A DNA stretch of 32,325 nucleotides from an uncultured Eubacteriales bacterium (GTDB taxonomy: Bacteria; Bacillota; Clostridia; Lachnospirales; Bianqueaceae), in NCBI GenBank assembly GCA_902796435.1, contig CADBPG010000239.1:1-32325 (forward strand), read 5' to 3'. The notes beneath the pieces are model-generated. The model saw only the letters and a program-made list of their open reading frames with translations. It made no database searches and was not told the origin of the DNA. Positions 1 to 8,700 of this stretch are shown here, piece by piece (position 1 is the first letter of the stretch; the number at the start of each line of letters is the position of its first letter). The position numbers were made by a program, and so were the translations under genes.

Positions 1-1491
1 AAGAATGTCGGAAACAAGGAAGGTACGAAACTGGCAGAAGCCCTGCAGGGCGCTGTCAAGTACAACCGCACCTCCTCCGATATGAGCAACTCCTACGGTA
101 TCTCCATCTACTTCCCGTACCGCTCGGCCTCCAGTGTGGACTCTGCTGTCAACACCTACAATGCCATCGGTATGGATTCCAGTTATTCTGACGCGATCCG
201 CGAATTTGCCAGCCTGGAAGTTTGTGGACAGGCAGCCGCCGGCGGCTATGATTCCATGTTCGGAAGCCTCTTGGGCGGCCTGACCGGTGGTTCCTCCGGA
301 GCTGCTGGCCCGGATATGATCGGCAGCCTTCTGGGTGGATTCCTGGGCGGCGACTACAGTTCGCTCCTGGGCCTGGGCGGCAAGAACACTGCTTTCCTGC
401 AGGATCGTTCCCTCACAGATGACGAGATCACCGAATACATCACGGCCAACTTCTTCGATGCCACCAAACTGGTCTGGCAGAAGAACGATGCCGGCGAGAC
501 GGTCATCACCCTGACGGAGGACCAGTGGGAGCTGGTCGAAGGTCTGGAACAGGGTATGTTCTATGACGACGGTGCCGGCTACATGGATATGGGCCGGGAC
601 AATGTCTTCACCTTCAACGATGCGGGAGAACTGGTCGCCGAGACCGATTTCACCTGGGTCGCGGTCAACGGACAGCCGGTCGCCTATTATCACGACTATA
701 CCTCCGGTGACGAGATCCATGGTCACATTCCGGCGCTTCTGAACGGACAGCGGGTAGAACTGCTGACCGTTATCGATGGCAACACTGGTAAGGGTGAAGT
801 CGTCGGTGCCCGTGTGGTCTACACCGAGGACGAGACCGAGACCGTGGCGAAGAGCTACGATCCGCTGGCGGATGGCGATACCATCGATTTCATCTGCGAT
901 TATTACACCTACGAGGGCGAGTACCAGGATTCCTACTTCATCGGCGACACGATGACGGTTTCCGGCACGCCGGAGATCACCAACGTCCGCATGGGCGATG
1001 GCAATGCCCGCGTCAACTATCGTTTCACTGATATCTATCAGCAGCATTACTGGACCCCGGCGGTGGATTTTCCGCAGGCGGCGAAGGATGACGCTGCGGA
1101 CGATGCTTCGTCCGTTCCTTCCGCCGCAGAGGAAGCTGACGCAGCTTCTGTAAGCGTTGAAGAATCAGGAACCTACACTACACCGGAAGAGGTGGCGGCC
1201 TACATCCATGAATTCGGCCACCTGCCGGATAATTTCATCACCAAGCGCGAAGCCATGGAGCTGGGCTGGGATTCCAGCCTGGGCAACCTGGACGAAGTCG
1301 CGCCGGGCATGAGCATCGGAGGAGACCGCTTCGGCAATTATGAAGGCCAGCTTCCGACAAATACCCGCTACACAGAATGCGACGTGAACTATGAGGGCGG
1401 CTACCGTGGAGGAGAGCGGATCGTGTTCGGTAAGAACGGTGCGATCTACTACACGGACGACCACTATGAAACGTTCACCCAGCTGTACTGA
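1..1491 (+). CDS. Clostripain-family (C11-like) protein with C-terminal barnase-type ribonuclease domain, 5' partial
   Basis: The frame is open from base 1, so the N-terminus (signal peptide and protease catalytic residues) lies outside the window; 496 residues are visible. Residues 29-40 (SNSYGISIYFPY) and the following helical stretch look like the end of a clostripain-like peptidase domain. A Gly/Leu-rich linker (about 79-129), a beta-rich region (about 130-355) and an acidic Ala/Ser linker (about 360-391) follow. Residues 391-496 match barnase closely, including LPDNFITK, LGW, APG.SIGGD and DDHYETFT. Barnase active-site residues are all present: K27 at 415, E60 at 448, E73 at 459, R83 at 469, R87 at 473 and H102 at 488, with near-identical spacing (a two-residue loop deletion between E60 and E73). 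R59 is replaced by Tyr. The likely role is a secreted guanyl-preferring RNase toxin carried by a protease-like module. Barstar follows 24 bases later. The barnase call is strong; the clostripain call rests on the visible C-terminal part only. Confidence 0.88.
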   Translation, partial: KNVGNKEGTKLAEALQGAVKYNRTSSDMSNSYGISIYFPYRSASSVDSAVNTYNAIGMDSSYSDAIREFASLEVCGQAAAGGYDSMFGSLLGGLTGGSSGAAGPDMIGSLLGGFLGGDYSSLLGLGGKNTAFLQDRSLTDDEITEYITANFFDATKLVWQKNDAGETVITLTEDQWELVEGLEQGMFYDDGAGYMDMGRDNVFTFNDAGELVAETDFTWVAVNGQPVAYYHDYTSGDEIHGHIPALLNGQRVELLTVIDGNTGKGEVVGARVVYTEDETETVAKSYDPLADGDTIDFICDYYTYEGEYQDSYFIGDTMTVSGTPEITNVRMGDGNARVNYRFTDIYQQHYWTPAVDFPQAAKDDAADDASSVPSAAEEADAASVSVEESGTYTTPEEVAAYIHEFGHLPDNFITKREAMELGWDSSLGNLDEVAPGMSIGGDRFGNYEGQLPTNTRYTECDVNYEGGYRGGERIVFGKNGAIYYTDDHYETFTQLY

Positions 1492-1515
1492 AGGTAAGGG
1501 TAGGAGGTAAAGATC

Positions 1516-1842
1516 ATGAAAACGGCATTGATCAATGGACGCAGGATCCACACCAAAGAAGACCTGCACCAGACGCTGAAGGTGCAGTTGGATCTTCCAG
1601 AGTATTACGGCGCCAACCTGGACGCCCTGTACGACTGCCTGAGCACCGCTAACGAAGAGACCGTGATCTACTTCGAAGACGTGCAGAAGCTTCAGAAGCA
1701 TCTGGAAGGCTACTATGCACAGCTCATCACCATGCTGGAAGATGCCTGCGAAGAAAACGGAGACTTGACAGTCGTGGTCCTCAGTGACCCCGCCTACTCC
1801 CACAAACTGCAGCAGTTCCTGCGCAGAAGAGTCAGAAGATAA
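1516..1842 (+). CDS. Barstar-family ribonuclease inhibitor (immunity protein)
   Basis: A 108-residue cytoplasmic protein with no signal peptide, starting at an ATG behind a clear GGAGG. It aligns with barstar without gaps through the first 42 residues. LHQTL, LPEYYG and NLDALYDCL are shared, and the barnase-contact acids D35 and D39 of barstar correspond to D36 and D40. Tyr29 is kept as Y30, and W38 is replaced by Tyr. Barstar E76 falls in an acidic stretch (LEDACEE). In the family, the acidic helix plugs the barnase active site and protects the producer cytoplasm. Its position 24 bases after the RNase-domain gene, in the same orientation, makes it the cognate inhibitor. It is followed by a strong terminator, so the two genes end a transcription unit whose start is outside the window. 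Confidence 0.93.
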   Translation: MKTALINGRRIHTKEDLHQTLKVQLDLPEYYGANLDALYDCLSTANEETVIYFEDVQKLQKHLEGYYAQLITMLEDACEENGDLTVVVLSDPAYSHKLQQFLRRRVRR

Positions 1843-1844
1843 AC

Positions 1845-1885
1845 AAAACCGCCGTGGCCCTTTAAACAAGAGCTGCGGCGGTTTT
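1845..1885. terminator. Bidirectional intrinsic terminator between barstar and purC
   Basis: A 14-bp stem (1845-1858 pairing with 1872-1885, two G-T wobbles) has a 13-base loop and ends in a run of T on the plus strand. The left arm begins AAAACC, so the minus-strand copy also ends in T residues. It therefore serves both converging genes. Confidence 0.85.
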
Positions 1886-1905
1886 TTCTGCGAATGGGCT
1901 TTGTA

Positions 1906-2766
1906 TTACAGCGTCTCTCCGGTCAGCTTCTCATAGCCTTCCAGATAAATAGCGATGGTCTTGTCGACCACTTCCTGGGGCAGGGTCCAGTCGTCATGCG
2001 GGTTGGCTTTGAGCCAATCGCGGGCGAACTGCTTGTCGAAGGAGGGCTGGGCATGACCCGGCTCGTAGCCTTCTGCGGGCCAGAAGCGGGAGCTGTCCGG
2101 TGTGAGCATTTCATCGCCCAGGACGATATTGCCGTCCTCGTCCAGACCGAACTCGAACTTGGTGTCCGCGATGATGATGCCGCGGCTGAGTGCGTAATCC
2201 GCACACTTCTTGTACAGTGCGATAGTGTAGTCGCGCAGCTTGGAGGCATATTCCTCACCCTTGCCGGGGAAGTACTTCTCCAGATGGGCGATGCTCTGTT
2301 CGTAGGAGATGTTTTCGTCGTGCTCACCCAGGTCGGCCTTGGTGGACGGGGTGTAGATGGGCTCCGGCAGCTTGTCGGATTCCTTCAAGCCTTCCGGCAG
2401 GGTGATGCCGCAGACGGTACCGTTCTTCTGGTAGCTGGCCCAGCCGGAACCGGTGATGTAGCCGCGGACGATGCATTCCAGCGGCAGCATGTTCAACTTG
2501 CGGCACATCATGCTGTTGCCGTCGAACTCCGGTTTGCGGAAGTATTCCGGCATCTGCTGTACGTCGCAGGTGATCATGTGGTTGGGGAGGATATCTTCGG
2601 TCATGTTGAACCAGAAACGGGACATCTGCGTAAGCACGGTGCCCTTTTTGGTGACCGTATTATTCAGGATCACATCGAAACAGCTGATGCGGTCGGTAGC
2701 GACCATGATCAGGCTGTCGCCATTGTCGTAGATCTCACGGACCTTGCCTTCTTTGATAGGTTTCAT
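1906..2766 (-). CDS. purC: Phosphoribosylaminoimidazole-succinocarboxamide synthase (SAICAR synthetase)
   Basis: Catalyses ATP-dependent joining of aspartate to CAIR, giving SAICAR in de novo purine synthesis; cytosolic. The 286-residue protein opens with KEGKVREIYD and contains ATDRISCFDV, the IVRGYITGSGW segment and IADTKFEFG, all hallmarks of PurC. Its length fits the long, yeast Ade1-like form rather than the roughly 237-residue E. coli type. The ATG at 2766 is preferred over an in-frame upstream start 24 codons earlier because AAAGGAA sits seven bases before it and the family begins here. No other purine gene is adjacent, so it appears to be transcribed alone, converging on the barstar gene across a shared terminator. 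Confidence 0.96.
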   Translation of the reverse strand: MKPIKEGKVREIYDNGDSLIMVATDRISCFDVILNNTVTKKGTVLTQMSRFWFNMTEDILPNHMITCDVQQMPEYFRKPEFDGNSMMCRKLNMLPLECIVRGYITGSGWASYQKNGTVCGITLPEGLKESDKLPEPIYTPSTKADLGEHDENISYEQSIAHLEKYFPGKGEEYASKLRDYTIALYKKCADYALSRGIIIADTKFEFGLDEDGNIVLGDEMLTPDSSRFWPAEGYEPGHAQPSFDKQFARDWLKANPHDDWTLPQEVVDKTIAIYLEGYEKLTGETL

Positions 2767-2808
2767 GTCTGGATTCCTTTCTTCCGGAGCTGAACTTTTT
2801 GCACTTAT

Positions 2809-2838
2809 ACTATAACCCGAAGACGGGGAAAAATGCAA
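2809..2838 (-). promoter_or_regulatory. Putative sigma-A promoter for purC
   Basis: On the minus strand TTGCAT (2833-2838) and TATAGT (2809-2814) are 18 bases apart, about 43 bases before the purC start. No PurR box or purine riboswitch was recognised in the short leader. Confidence 0.45.
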
Positions 2839-2880
2839 CCTTCTTTTTGCACACTTTATTTGTTAGAATCGTTGAATCTA

Positions 2881-2909
2881 TTGACAAATTTGTCGTACAG
2901 GAGTATTCT
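2881..2909 (+). promoter_or_regulatory. Sigma-A promoter for the zinc-ribbon gene cluster
   Basis: A perfect -35 box TTGACA (2881-2886) and TATTCT (2904-2909) are separated by 17 bases, 40 bases before the ATG at 2950. It faces away from the purC promoter. Confidence 0.65.
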
Positions 2910-2949
2910 TGTAGTAATATTTATACAATCTTGAGGAGGAGGAAATCTC

Positions 2950-3576
2950 ATGTTTTGTCCTAAATGTGGTCAACAGGTTGAAGATGGAGCGAAATTCTGC
3001 CCTTCCTGTGGAGCAACGATCGAGCAGGCAGCGCCGCAGCAGGCACCTCAGCAGCCGCAGCAGCAGTCTTATCCGCCGTATGGTCAGCAGACTTATACGA
3101 CGTATCCCCAGCCGCCGCACAAGCCTCTGGCAGGTAATGTGACGATCGATGTCAAGGCGATCCTGTATATGGTGGCCTGCTTCTTCCAGTTGATGGTCCT
3201 GATCTTCTGGTGGATCCCCAGCCTGGGTCCGAAGGGTGACAAGTATTCGCTGTTCAAGGTCTTTACACAGATGAAGTCCACCTTCCCGGCAGTACTGATC
3301 ATCATCTTCCTGATCGTTGGTTTCGGCATCCTGCTGTATTATGCATTACTGCCCTTTATTGGCAGCGAGCCGCTGAAGAAGTTCGACAAATGCCTGAAGC
3401 TGGCCTCCATCGACATGCATATGCTGATGCTTTTCGGCACCATGACAGTCATGGGACCGATCAAGGGTTTTGCTGGTGAAGTTCCTGTCGGTTTCCCGAT
3501 CGTCTTCATCTACATCTGCCTGATCTGCGGACTTCTTGTTGAAGCTTACGCATACTTCATTACAGAGAAAAAGTAA
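2950..3576 (+). CDS. Zinc-ribbon membrane protein with Pro/Gln-rich linker
   Basis: A 208-residue protein of unknown function. The N-terminal zinc ribbon has Cys3, Cys6, Cys17 and Cys20 (CPKCG and CPSCG), followed by a Gln/Pro/Tyr-rich linker to about residue 58. Three to four hydrophobic segments follow, for example around AILYMVACFFQLMVLIFW, VLIIIFLIVGFGILLYYAL and IVFIYICLICGLL. The start has an excellent GGAGGAGG upstream. The layout (ribbon, disordered linker, helices) is shared with the next gene at 3669, so the two look like paralogues. The ribbon presumably faces the cytoplasm as a protein-docking or metal-binding head. No enzymatic motif is visible. Confidence 0.85.
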   Translation: MFCPKCGQQVEDGAKFCPSCGATIEQAAPQQAPQQPQQQSYPPYGQQTYTTYPQPPHKPLAGNVTIDVKAILYMVACFFQLMVLIFWWIPSLGPKGDKYSLFKVFTQMKSTFPAVLIIIFLIVGFGILLYYALLPFIGSEPLKKFDKCLKLASIDMHMLMLFGTMTVMGPIKGFAGEVPVGFPIVFIYICLICGLLVEAYAYFITEKK

Positions 3577-3594
3577 TCCTTGCTTTTGCATTCC

Positions 3595-3645
3595 GTGCGT
3601 GCCATAAGTCTGAAGAACTCTATGGCACGCATCTGTATATTTTAA
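3595..3645 (+). terminator. Hairpin after the first zinc-ribbon gene, weak terminator
   Basis: A 12-bp stem (3595-3606 with 3621-3632) is followed only by the interrupted T-rich stretch CTGTATATTTTA. It may be a leaky terminator or an mRNA-stabilising element between two related genes. Confidence 0.5.
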
Positions 3646-3668
3646 AGTAGTATCCGGAGGAGACAACC

Positions 3669-4916
3669 ATGTTTTGTACTCAGTGTGGCAAAAAGAACCA
3701 GGATGGAGCCCGGTTCTGCGTTAACTGTGGAGCAGCACTCCCTGTTATTGCGCCTACCGTGCAGCAGCCGGAGCCGGTCGCGCCGGAAGTTCCTGCATTC
3801 GAGGAACCCGTGATCGAAATGCCCGTACCCGAAACCCCTGTATTCGAGGAGCCGGCCGTTCCTGAACCAGTCGTAGAGATCCCCCAGGTGGAGGAACCTG
3901 TGATCGAGGAGCCCGTGGTCGAGGAGCCGGTTTTTGAAGCACCTGTATTCGAGGAGCCTGCAGTGGAAGAGACTGCGGAGCAGATCTTCGAAGAGGTCAA
4001 AGAGCCTGTCGCAGAGGCCCCTGTTGTAGAGGAAGCGCCGAAAGAAGAACCGTCCTTCTTTGCGGAGGAGCCGGTGGTGCCGGAGTATACGGCGCCGGTG
4101 CAGCAGCCTACACAGCCTGTGCCTCAGCAGCCCACGCAGCCTGTACCGCCGCAGCCGCAACAGTATCAGGCACCGCAGTATAGTCAGCAGCCTGTGCAGC
4201 AGCCTTATCCGCCGCAGTACGGCCAGCAGCCTGTGCAGCGGCCCTATCCGCCGCAGTACGGTCAGCAGCCTGCGCAGCAGCCCTATCCGCCGCAGTATGG
4301 TCAGCAGCCCCATCAGTATCAGGCACCGCAGTATGGCCAGCAGTACGGCCAGCAGCCCCAGTACGGCCAGCAGTATGGGCAGCAATACGGCCAGCAGCCC
4401 CAGCGTCCTGTAGTTCCGCCGCGTCCCGTTGCGCCGCCGCAGCATCCTGTAACACCGCAGCAAGAGGCCGAGGGCGGCACGTCCAAAGGCACCATGCAGG
4501 TCCTGTATGGCTTCGCATTGATCTTTGCCGCGGCTATGCTTGGTCTGTGGTTCATCAAGAGTTTCCCGTCCTATATGGGCAAGATCTCCTATAACGATGT
4601 ATATCGTGCGGCTGGCGCTTTTGATGATATCTATACGTATCTCAACTATGGTGCGATGGGCGTCATGGGTCTTGCGATCCTGTTCACCCTGCTGCCGACC
4701 CTGGGTGCCGGCACGAAGGCGCGCGCTCTGGCCATCATCCCGCTCCTGTGCACCCTGGCAGCGATCGCAGCCGGTGGATATATCATCTATCAGTGGCTGG
4801 ATGCGGGCAACAGCCTGCAGGATGTTCCGATCCTGGCACTGGCGTTCTTCTGCGCCGCACTGCTGGAGATCATCTTTGATTTCATCATCCTGGCCAAGGG
4901 TGGAGATGTGAGGTAA
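3669..4916 (+). CDS. Zinc-ribbon membrane protein with long Pro/Glu and YGQQ repeat linkers
   Basis: A 415-residue protein with an ATG behind GGAGGAGA. It has an N-terminal zinc ribbon (CTQCG and CVNCG, four cysteines), an acidic Pro/Val/Glu repeat region of the EEPVxExPV kind (about 30-135), a Gln/Tyr/Pro low-complexity region with repeated PYPPQYGQQP units (about 136-260) and about four hydrophobic segments in the last 140 residues. The acidic repeat should be extended and the YGQQ region disordered and possibly self-associating. The membrane part resembles that of the 2950 gene. Function is unknown. The next gene starts six bases downstream, so the two are co-transcribed. Confidence 0.85.
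   Translation: MFCTQCGKKNQDGARFCVNCGAALPVIAPTVQQPEPVAPEVPAFEEPVIEMPVPETPVFEEPAVPEPVVEIPQVEEPVIEEPVVEEPVFEAPVFEEPAVEETAEQIFEEVKEPVAEAPVVEEAPKEEPSFFAEEPVVPEYTAPVQQPTQPVPQQPTQPVPPQPQQYQAPQYSQQPVQQPYPPQYGQQPVQRPYPPQYGQQPAQQPYPPQYGQQPHQYQAPQYGQQYGQQPQYGQQYGQQYGQQPQRPVVPPRPVAPPQHPVTPQQEAEGGTSKGTMQVLYGFALIFAAAMLGLWFIKSFPSYMGKISYNDVYRAAGAFDDIYTYLNYGAMGVMGLAILFTLLPTLGAGTKARALAIIPLLCTLAAIAAGGYIIYQWLDAGNSLQDVPILALAFFCAALLEIIFDFIILAKGGDVR
4171..4410 (+). repeat. In-gene tandem repeat encoding PYPPQYGQQP / QYGQ units
   Basis: Near-identical units of about 39 bases (encoding QQPVQQPYPPQYG and variants) occur three times, then decay into shorter CAGTATGGCCAG units encoding QYGQ. Copy number is likely to vary by slippage. 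Confidence 0.75.
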
Positions 4917-4922
4917 CCTGCC

Positions 4923-5438
4923 ATGCCATTCCTGGAAGAACTGAGCAGACGCATGAACAGTTCTATGGACCTGAGCCGTCTGCAGTCTGCTGTCAATGAA
5001 GAAGAACGTGTCCGCCAGAACCTGTACTGGGCCATCGGAGAGCAGTATGCAGCGCTCCATAAGAATGATCCGGAAGAAGCTTTGGCCGGCCTGATGGCCG
5101 AGGTCCAGGCATCCTTCAAGCGTACCGAGGAATACCACGGAATGATCCGCACTATGAAGGGCTTGGTGCAATGCCCGAAATGCGGTGCTGATGTGGATCC
5201 TAATATGATGTTCTGCATGCACTGTGGATCTCCGATACCCCGTCCTGAACCGCCGAAGGTGACCGGAAAATTCTGCGTACAATGTGGAGCGGCGCTTACG
5301 GAAGGTGCGAAATTCTGCTTTAAGTGCGGCTATCCCGTACCGCAGGAAGCAGTGCAGGCGGCTCCGGCAGAACCACAGCCAGCCGAGGCACCCGCAGCGG
5401 AAGTTCCAGTGCAGGAAGCCCCGCCGGCAGAAGAATAA
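4923..5438 (+). CDS. Double zinc-ribbon protein with N-terminal helical domain
   Basis: A 171-residue soluble protein of unknown function. Residues 1-80 look helical and charged (for example SAVNEEERVRQNLYWAIGEQ). Two zinc ribbons follow: Cys84/87 with Cys98/101, and Cys118/121 with Cys132/135. The tail from about 140 is Ala/Pro/Glu-rich. No membrane segment is visible, unlike its two neighbours. It starts six bases after the previous stop and is followed by a strong terminator, so it closes the zinc-ribbon cluster. The helical part could pack on the cytoplasmic side of the neighbouring membrane proteins; that is inference. Confidence 0.85.
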   Translation: MPFLEELSRRMNSSMDLSRLQSAVNEEERVRQNLYWAIGEQYAALHKNDPEEALAGLMAEVQASFKRTEEYHGMIRTMKGLVQCPKCGADVDPNMMFCMHCGSPIPRPEPPKVTGKFCVQCGAALTEGAKFCFKCGYPVPQEAVQAAPAEPQPAEAPAAEVPVQEAPPAEE

Positions 5439-5447
5439 AAAACAAAC

Positions 5448-5486
5448 AAAACACTCCGAAACAAAGGTTTCGGGGTGTTTTTTTGT
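5448..5486 (+). terminator. Intrinsic terminator of the zinc-ribbon cluster
   Basis: A 12-bp stem (5451-5462 with 5467-5478, one wobble) has an AAAG loop and is followed by a run of eight T. Confidence 0.9.
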
Positions 5487-5548
5487 TGCCATGGCGCGGA
5501 TCATGAGTGCTGCATAGGAAAGGAATTATGGGAAGACACAAATATTTA

Positions 5549-5577
5549 TTGATATTTTTGTAAAATAGTGATAAAAT
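5549..5577 (+). promoter_or_regulatory. Sigma-A promoter for the giant surface protein
   Basis: TTGATA (5549-5554) and TAAAAT (5572-5577) with a 17-base spacer in an AT-rich region. The predicted start near 5584 leaves a leader of about 175 bases. Confidence 0.65.
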
Positions 5578-5583
5578 CATTCT

Positions 5584-5758
5584 GTTAAACATATATAAAC
5601 GAAATATTTCATGCATAATTTAAAAACAAGTAATTATTTTGCACATCATTAGATATCAAATGACTTATAGCGGCTGGGGCAGATGAGGATCATCACTTGC
5701 ATTTGGCTGCGATCCAACATTCGTATTACCGGATAACGACGGGGGTTTCTGGAAATCA
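5584..5758 (+). other. Long 5' leader of the surface protein mRNA
   Basis: About 175 bases without an ORF or a terminator. One small hairpin (GATGA GGA TCATC) is visible. No known riboswitch core was recognised. The ribosome binding site before the ATG is weak (TGGAAA), and GGGGG lies slightly further upstream. Confidence 0.4.
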
Positions 5759-8700
5759 ATGAGTAACGATCTGAAATATCAAATCAACGAGCGTAGAAGG
5801 AACAAGAACAAACGCGTGCGGCGCAGCCGTTGGACGCGCTTATTTGCGTTGCTCATAGCTGTGGCTACGCTCTATAGCCTTTCACTCCCGGCGATCACAC
5901 AGGAAAAACAGACATTTTGCGGTATGGAAGAGCATAAGCACAGCGAGGCGTGCTATGAATCCACCGATGAGGATCCGTCCGAGGACGGACATACCCATAC
6001 AGATGCGTGTTATACCGAAACAGAAAAGCTGATCTGCGGTCAGGAAGAAACGGAAGGACATACCCATACCGAGGACTGCTATCAAACGACCGAGAAATTG
6101 GTCTGTGGCCTGGAGGAAGGGGAGGATCATACCCATACGGATGCGTGCTACGAGCGATCGAAAGAACTGGTCTGCAGCCAGGAAGAGTCGGTAGGACATC
6201 AACATACCGAAGCCTGTTATGAGACAGAGCGGAAGTTGGTCTGCGGTCTGGAGGAAAGTAAGGGCGTTTCATCTCATGGGGATGTGGGTCGCAAGCTGAT
6301 CTGTGATCAGCCGGAGCATACGCATTCCTTACAGTGTTATTCAGATCCATCCGCGGATCTGGAGAAAGAAGATGACTGGAAGCAGACATTTCCTGAATTT
6401 ACCAAGGAAACGCCTGCGCAGCGCGTGGCTTTGATCGCACAGTCGCAGGTGGATTATAAAGAAAGTGCAAAAAATTATGCCGTACGTAATGATCAGGCGC
6501 ACGGTTATACACGCTATGGCGTTTGGTCCGGGGATCCCTATGTGGACTGGAATGTGGCCTTTGCCGCTTTCTGCCTGCATTATGCGGACATCGATGCGGA
6601 CGAAATGCCGGCGGCGGACGATGCTGAGAAATGGATCAAATCGCTTGAAAAGCGGGAGATGTACGTGACTGGAGAATGGCTGGCGGCTTATGAACCGGCC
6701 GATGGCGAACTGGTCTTCTTGAAAGAAAAAGAAAAAGAAGATGCTCCGGTGCGCGTTGCCATCGTGACAGATGTCGATACAGAGAAACAGCATTTGGTTG
6801 CCATTGAGGGCGATGCGAAGGATCAGGTCCGGAAGATCAAGTATGATTTTACGGATCAGGACATCCTCGGTATTGGCAGACTGCCTGAAAAAGCATATCA
6901 GAATGAAGCAGCGGAAGAGAGCCAAAAGGACCTCCCGCAATTTCCTGTGCAGCAATTCCGTGCCTCTGACGGGAAAAATTATACGATCACGGTTCGTTTT
7001 GGACCGGATGCCGGTGTGCCGGAAAACGCGCAGCTGGAAGTCAGTGAGATCCTTCCGGAGACCGATCCCGAGGCTTATGAAGCATATGCAGCAAAAGCGG
7101 TAGACGCAGTCGGATGCGATCAGGACAGTGTTGACAATATCCGTCTGTTCGATATCAAGATCGTCGATGGCGCCAATGAAAAGGTGGAACTCCAAGCACC
7201 TGTGGACGTGCAGATCCAACTGATGGAAATAAGTGGGACAGATACAGATACCCAGGTCGTCCATTTCGCGGATGAGAAAGCGGAAGGAGAATTGATCGAA
7301 CAAGTCGAGGTGAAGGAGGAAGACAAGGATGGTTCCAGCAATGCGGAACCCGTAAGGACCCTTTCTTTCGAGACAGAAGGATTTTCAGTGTACGCGATCG
7401 TGGACGCGCCGGAACCTAAAAACACGGAACTGGCGGTCAACAGCCTCAGTGAGATAGAAGCGGGACAGGAGTACCTTCTGTCAATTGTCAGAAGCGGTAC
7501 CAACTATATGACCGGGACAACGACCTTAAATGGCAGTACATATGAGCTCCTCGGAAATACCAATAAAGCATCCGCCGAAAAGTGGGCTTTCGAGTTTCCT
7601 GAAGCAGGAAAGATATATATATACAAAACTGATTCAGAAGGTGCGAAACAGTATTTGAATGTAGATGACGCCAGGAGCATCAGTTTCTCCGATACCCCGC
7701 AGGCTTTCAATATCGAAGAGACGACAAATGCGGCAGGTGCATTTTATATCTATACGGTCATAGGCAATAAGAATTATGCACTCAGCGTCAGAGGCAGCAG
7801 GAATTTCTTCTTTGAAAATAGAAATAACGGCGCTAATGCAAATGAGCGTGTAGTCCTTACGAAGAATGTAAAGGATCTATATGACCTGGATGGCAAGACC
7901 TTTGGCATCGCCTATAATGACGATTCCACTACGGCTGCTGCCATGTCTGCGGATAAAGTCAATGGTCAGAACCGTCTGGCCGGCGTCGATATGGTCATAC
8001 GTCCTGATGCGCTCAACAACAGCGGCAACCTTCTGGTCGCCGAGAACAGCGATATCCAGGAATGGACGTTCGAAGCCATTGAACTCGACAGGTACTATAT
8101 CAAAACGACTGTAGACGGAGCAGAGAAATTCCTCCGCATCAACAATGGCAGTGTGACTTTAGTGGGTGACAGGGCTTCTGCTTCACAGATCCAGGCCACA
8201 CCCGGAACCGATGCCAACAGCGGCAAATGGCATTTTACGGTAAACAATTACTCGCTCAATTATACAGGAGGCAATACGAACAATTTCAACGCGGCTAATA
8301 ACAGCAACGCGTCCACGTGGATGAATTTGGTCGAAAAATCTACTCTGTCTGATGATGATTTCGTGGAATATTCCGCCCGCAAGATCAGCGTCAGTGACGA
8401 GTCTATAGGTGCGAGTGCACCGGAAAAAGCCCAGGTCATCGTCTATACCCGTGTATGGAATGAAACGACCAAGAAATATGAGTTCTATGCCGTTGACCAT
8501 GACGGATCGCTTATACGCGTCTATGACAGCGGTGATATGATCAATTGGACCGGTAATAAGGTCAATTCGGCTCTTTGGGAGTTCACGGAATACACCAATG
8601 CTGACGGCACTCCGAACTATTACTACGAGCTGCAAAACACTGCTTATTCCGGAACATATCTGGTGCCTCAGTCCGAGAGCATCATAGCCGATCATACCGT

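Noticed and set aside
1894-2793. 299-codon plus-strand frame opposite purC
   Set aside because: Antisense to an unmistakable purC; no ribosome binding site or domain.
4171-4410. CRISPR-like repeat array
   Set aside because: The repeats are in frame within a coding sequence, have no unique spacers, and encode a regular QYGQ peptide.
3642-5504. 620-codon minus-strand frame opposite the zinc-ribbon genes
   Set aside because: It is a low-complexity Arg/Leu-rich translation caused by the Pro/Gln/Glu repeats on the other strand, and it covers three genes and a terminator.
5640-5758. c-di-GMP riboswitch before the surface protein
   Set aside because: The conserved CACG...GCAAACC core and tetraloop-receptor pattern are absent.
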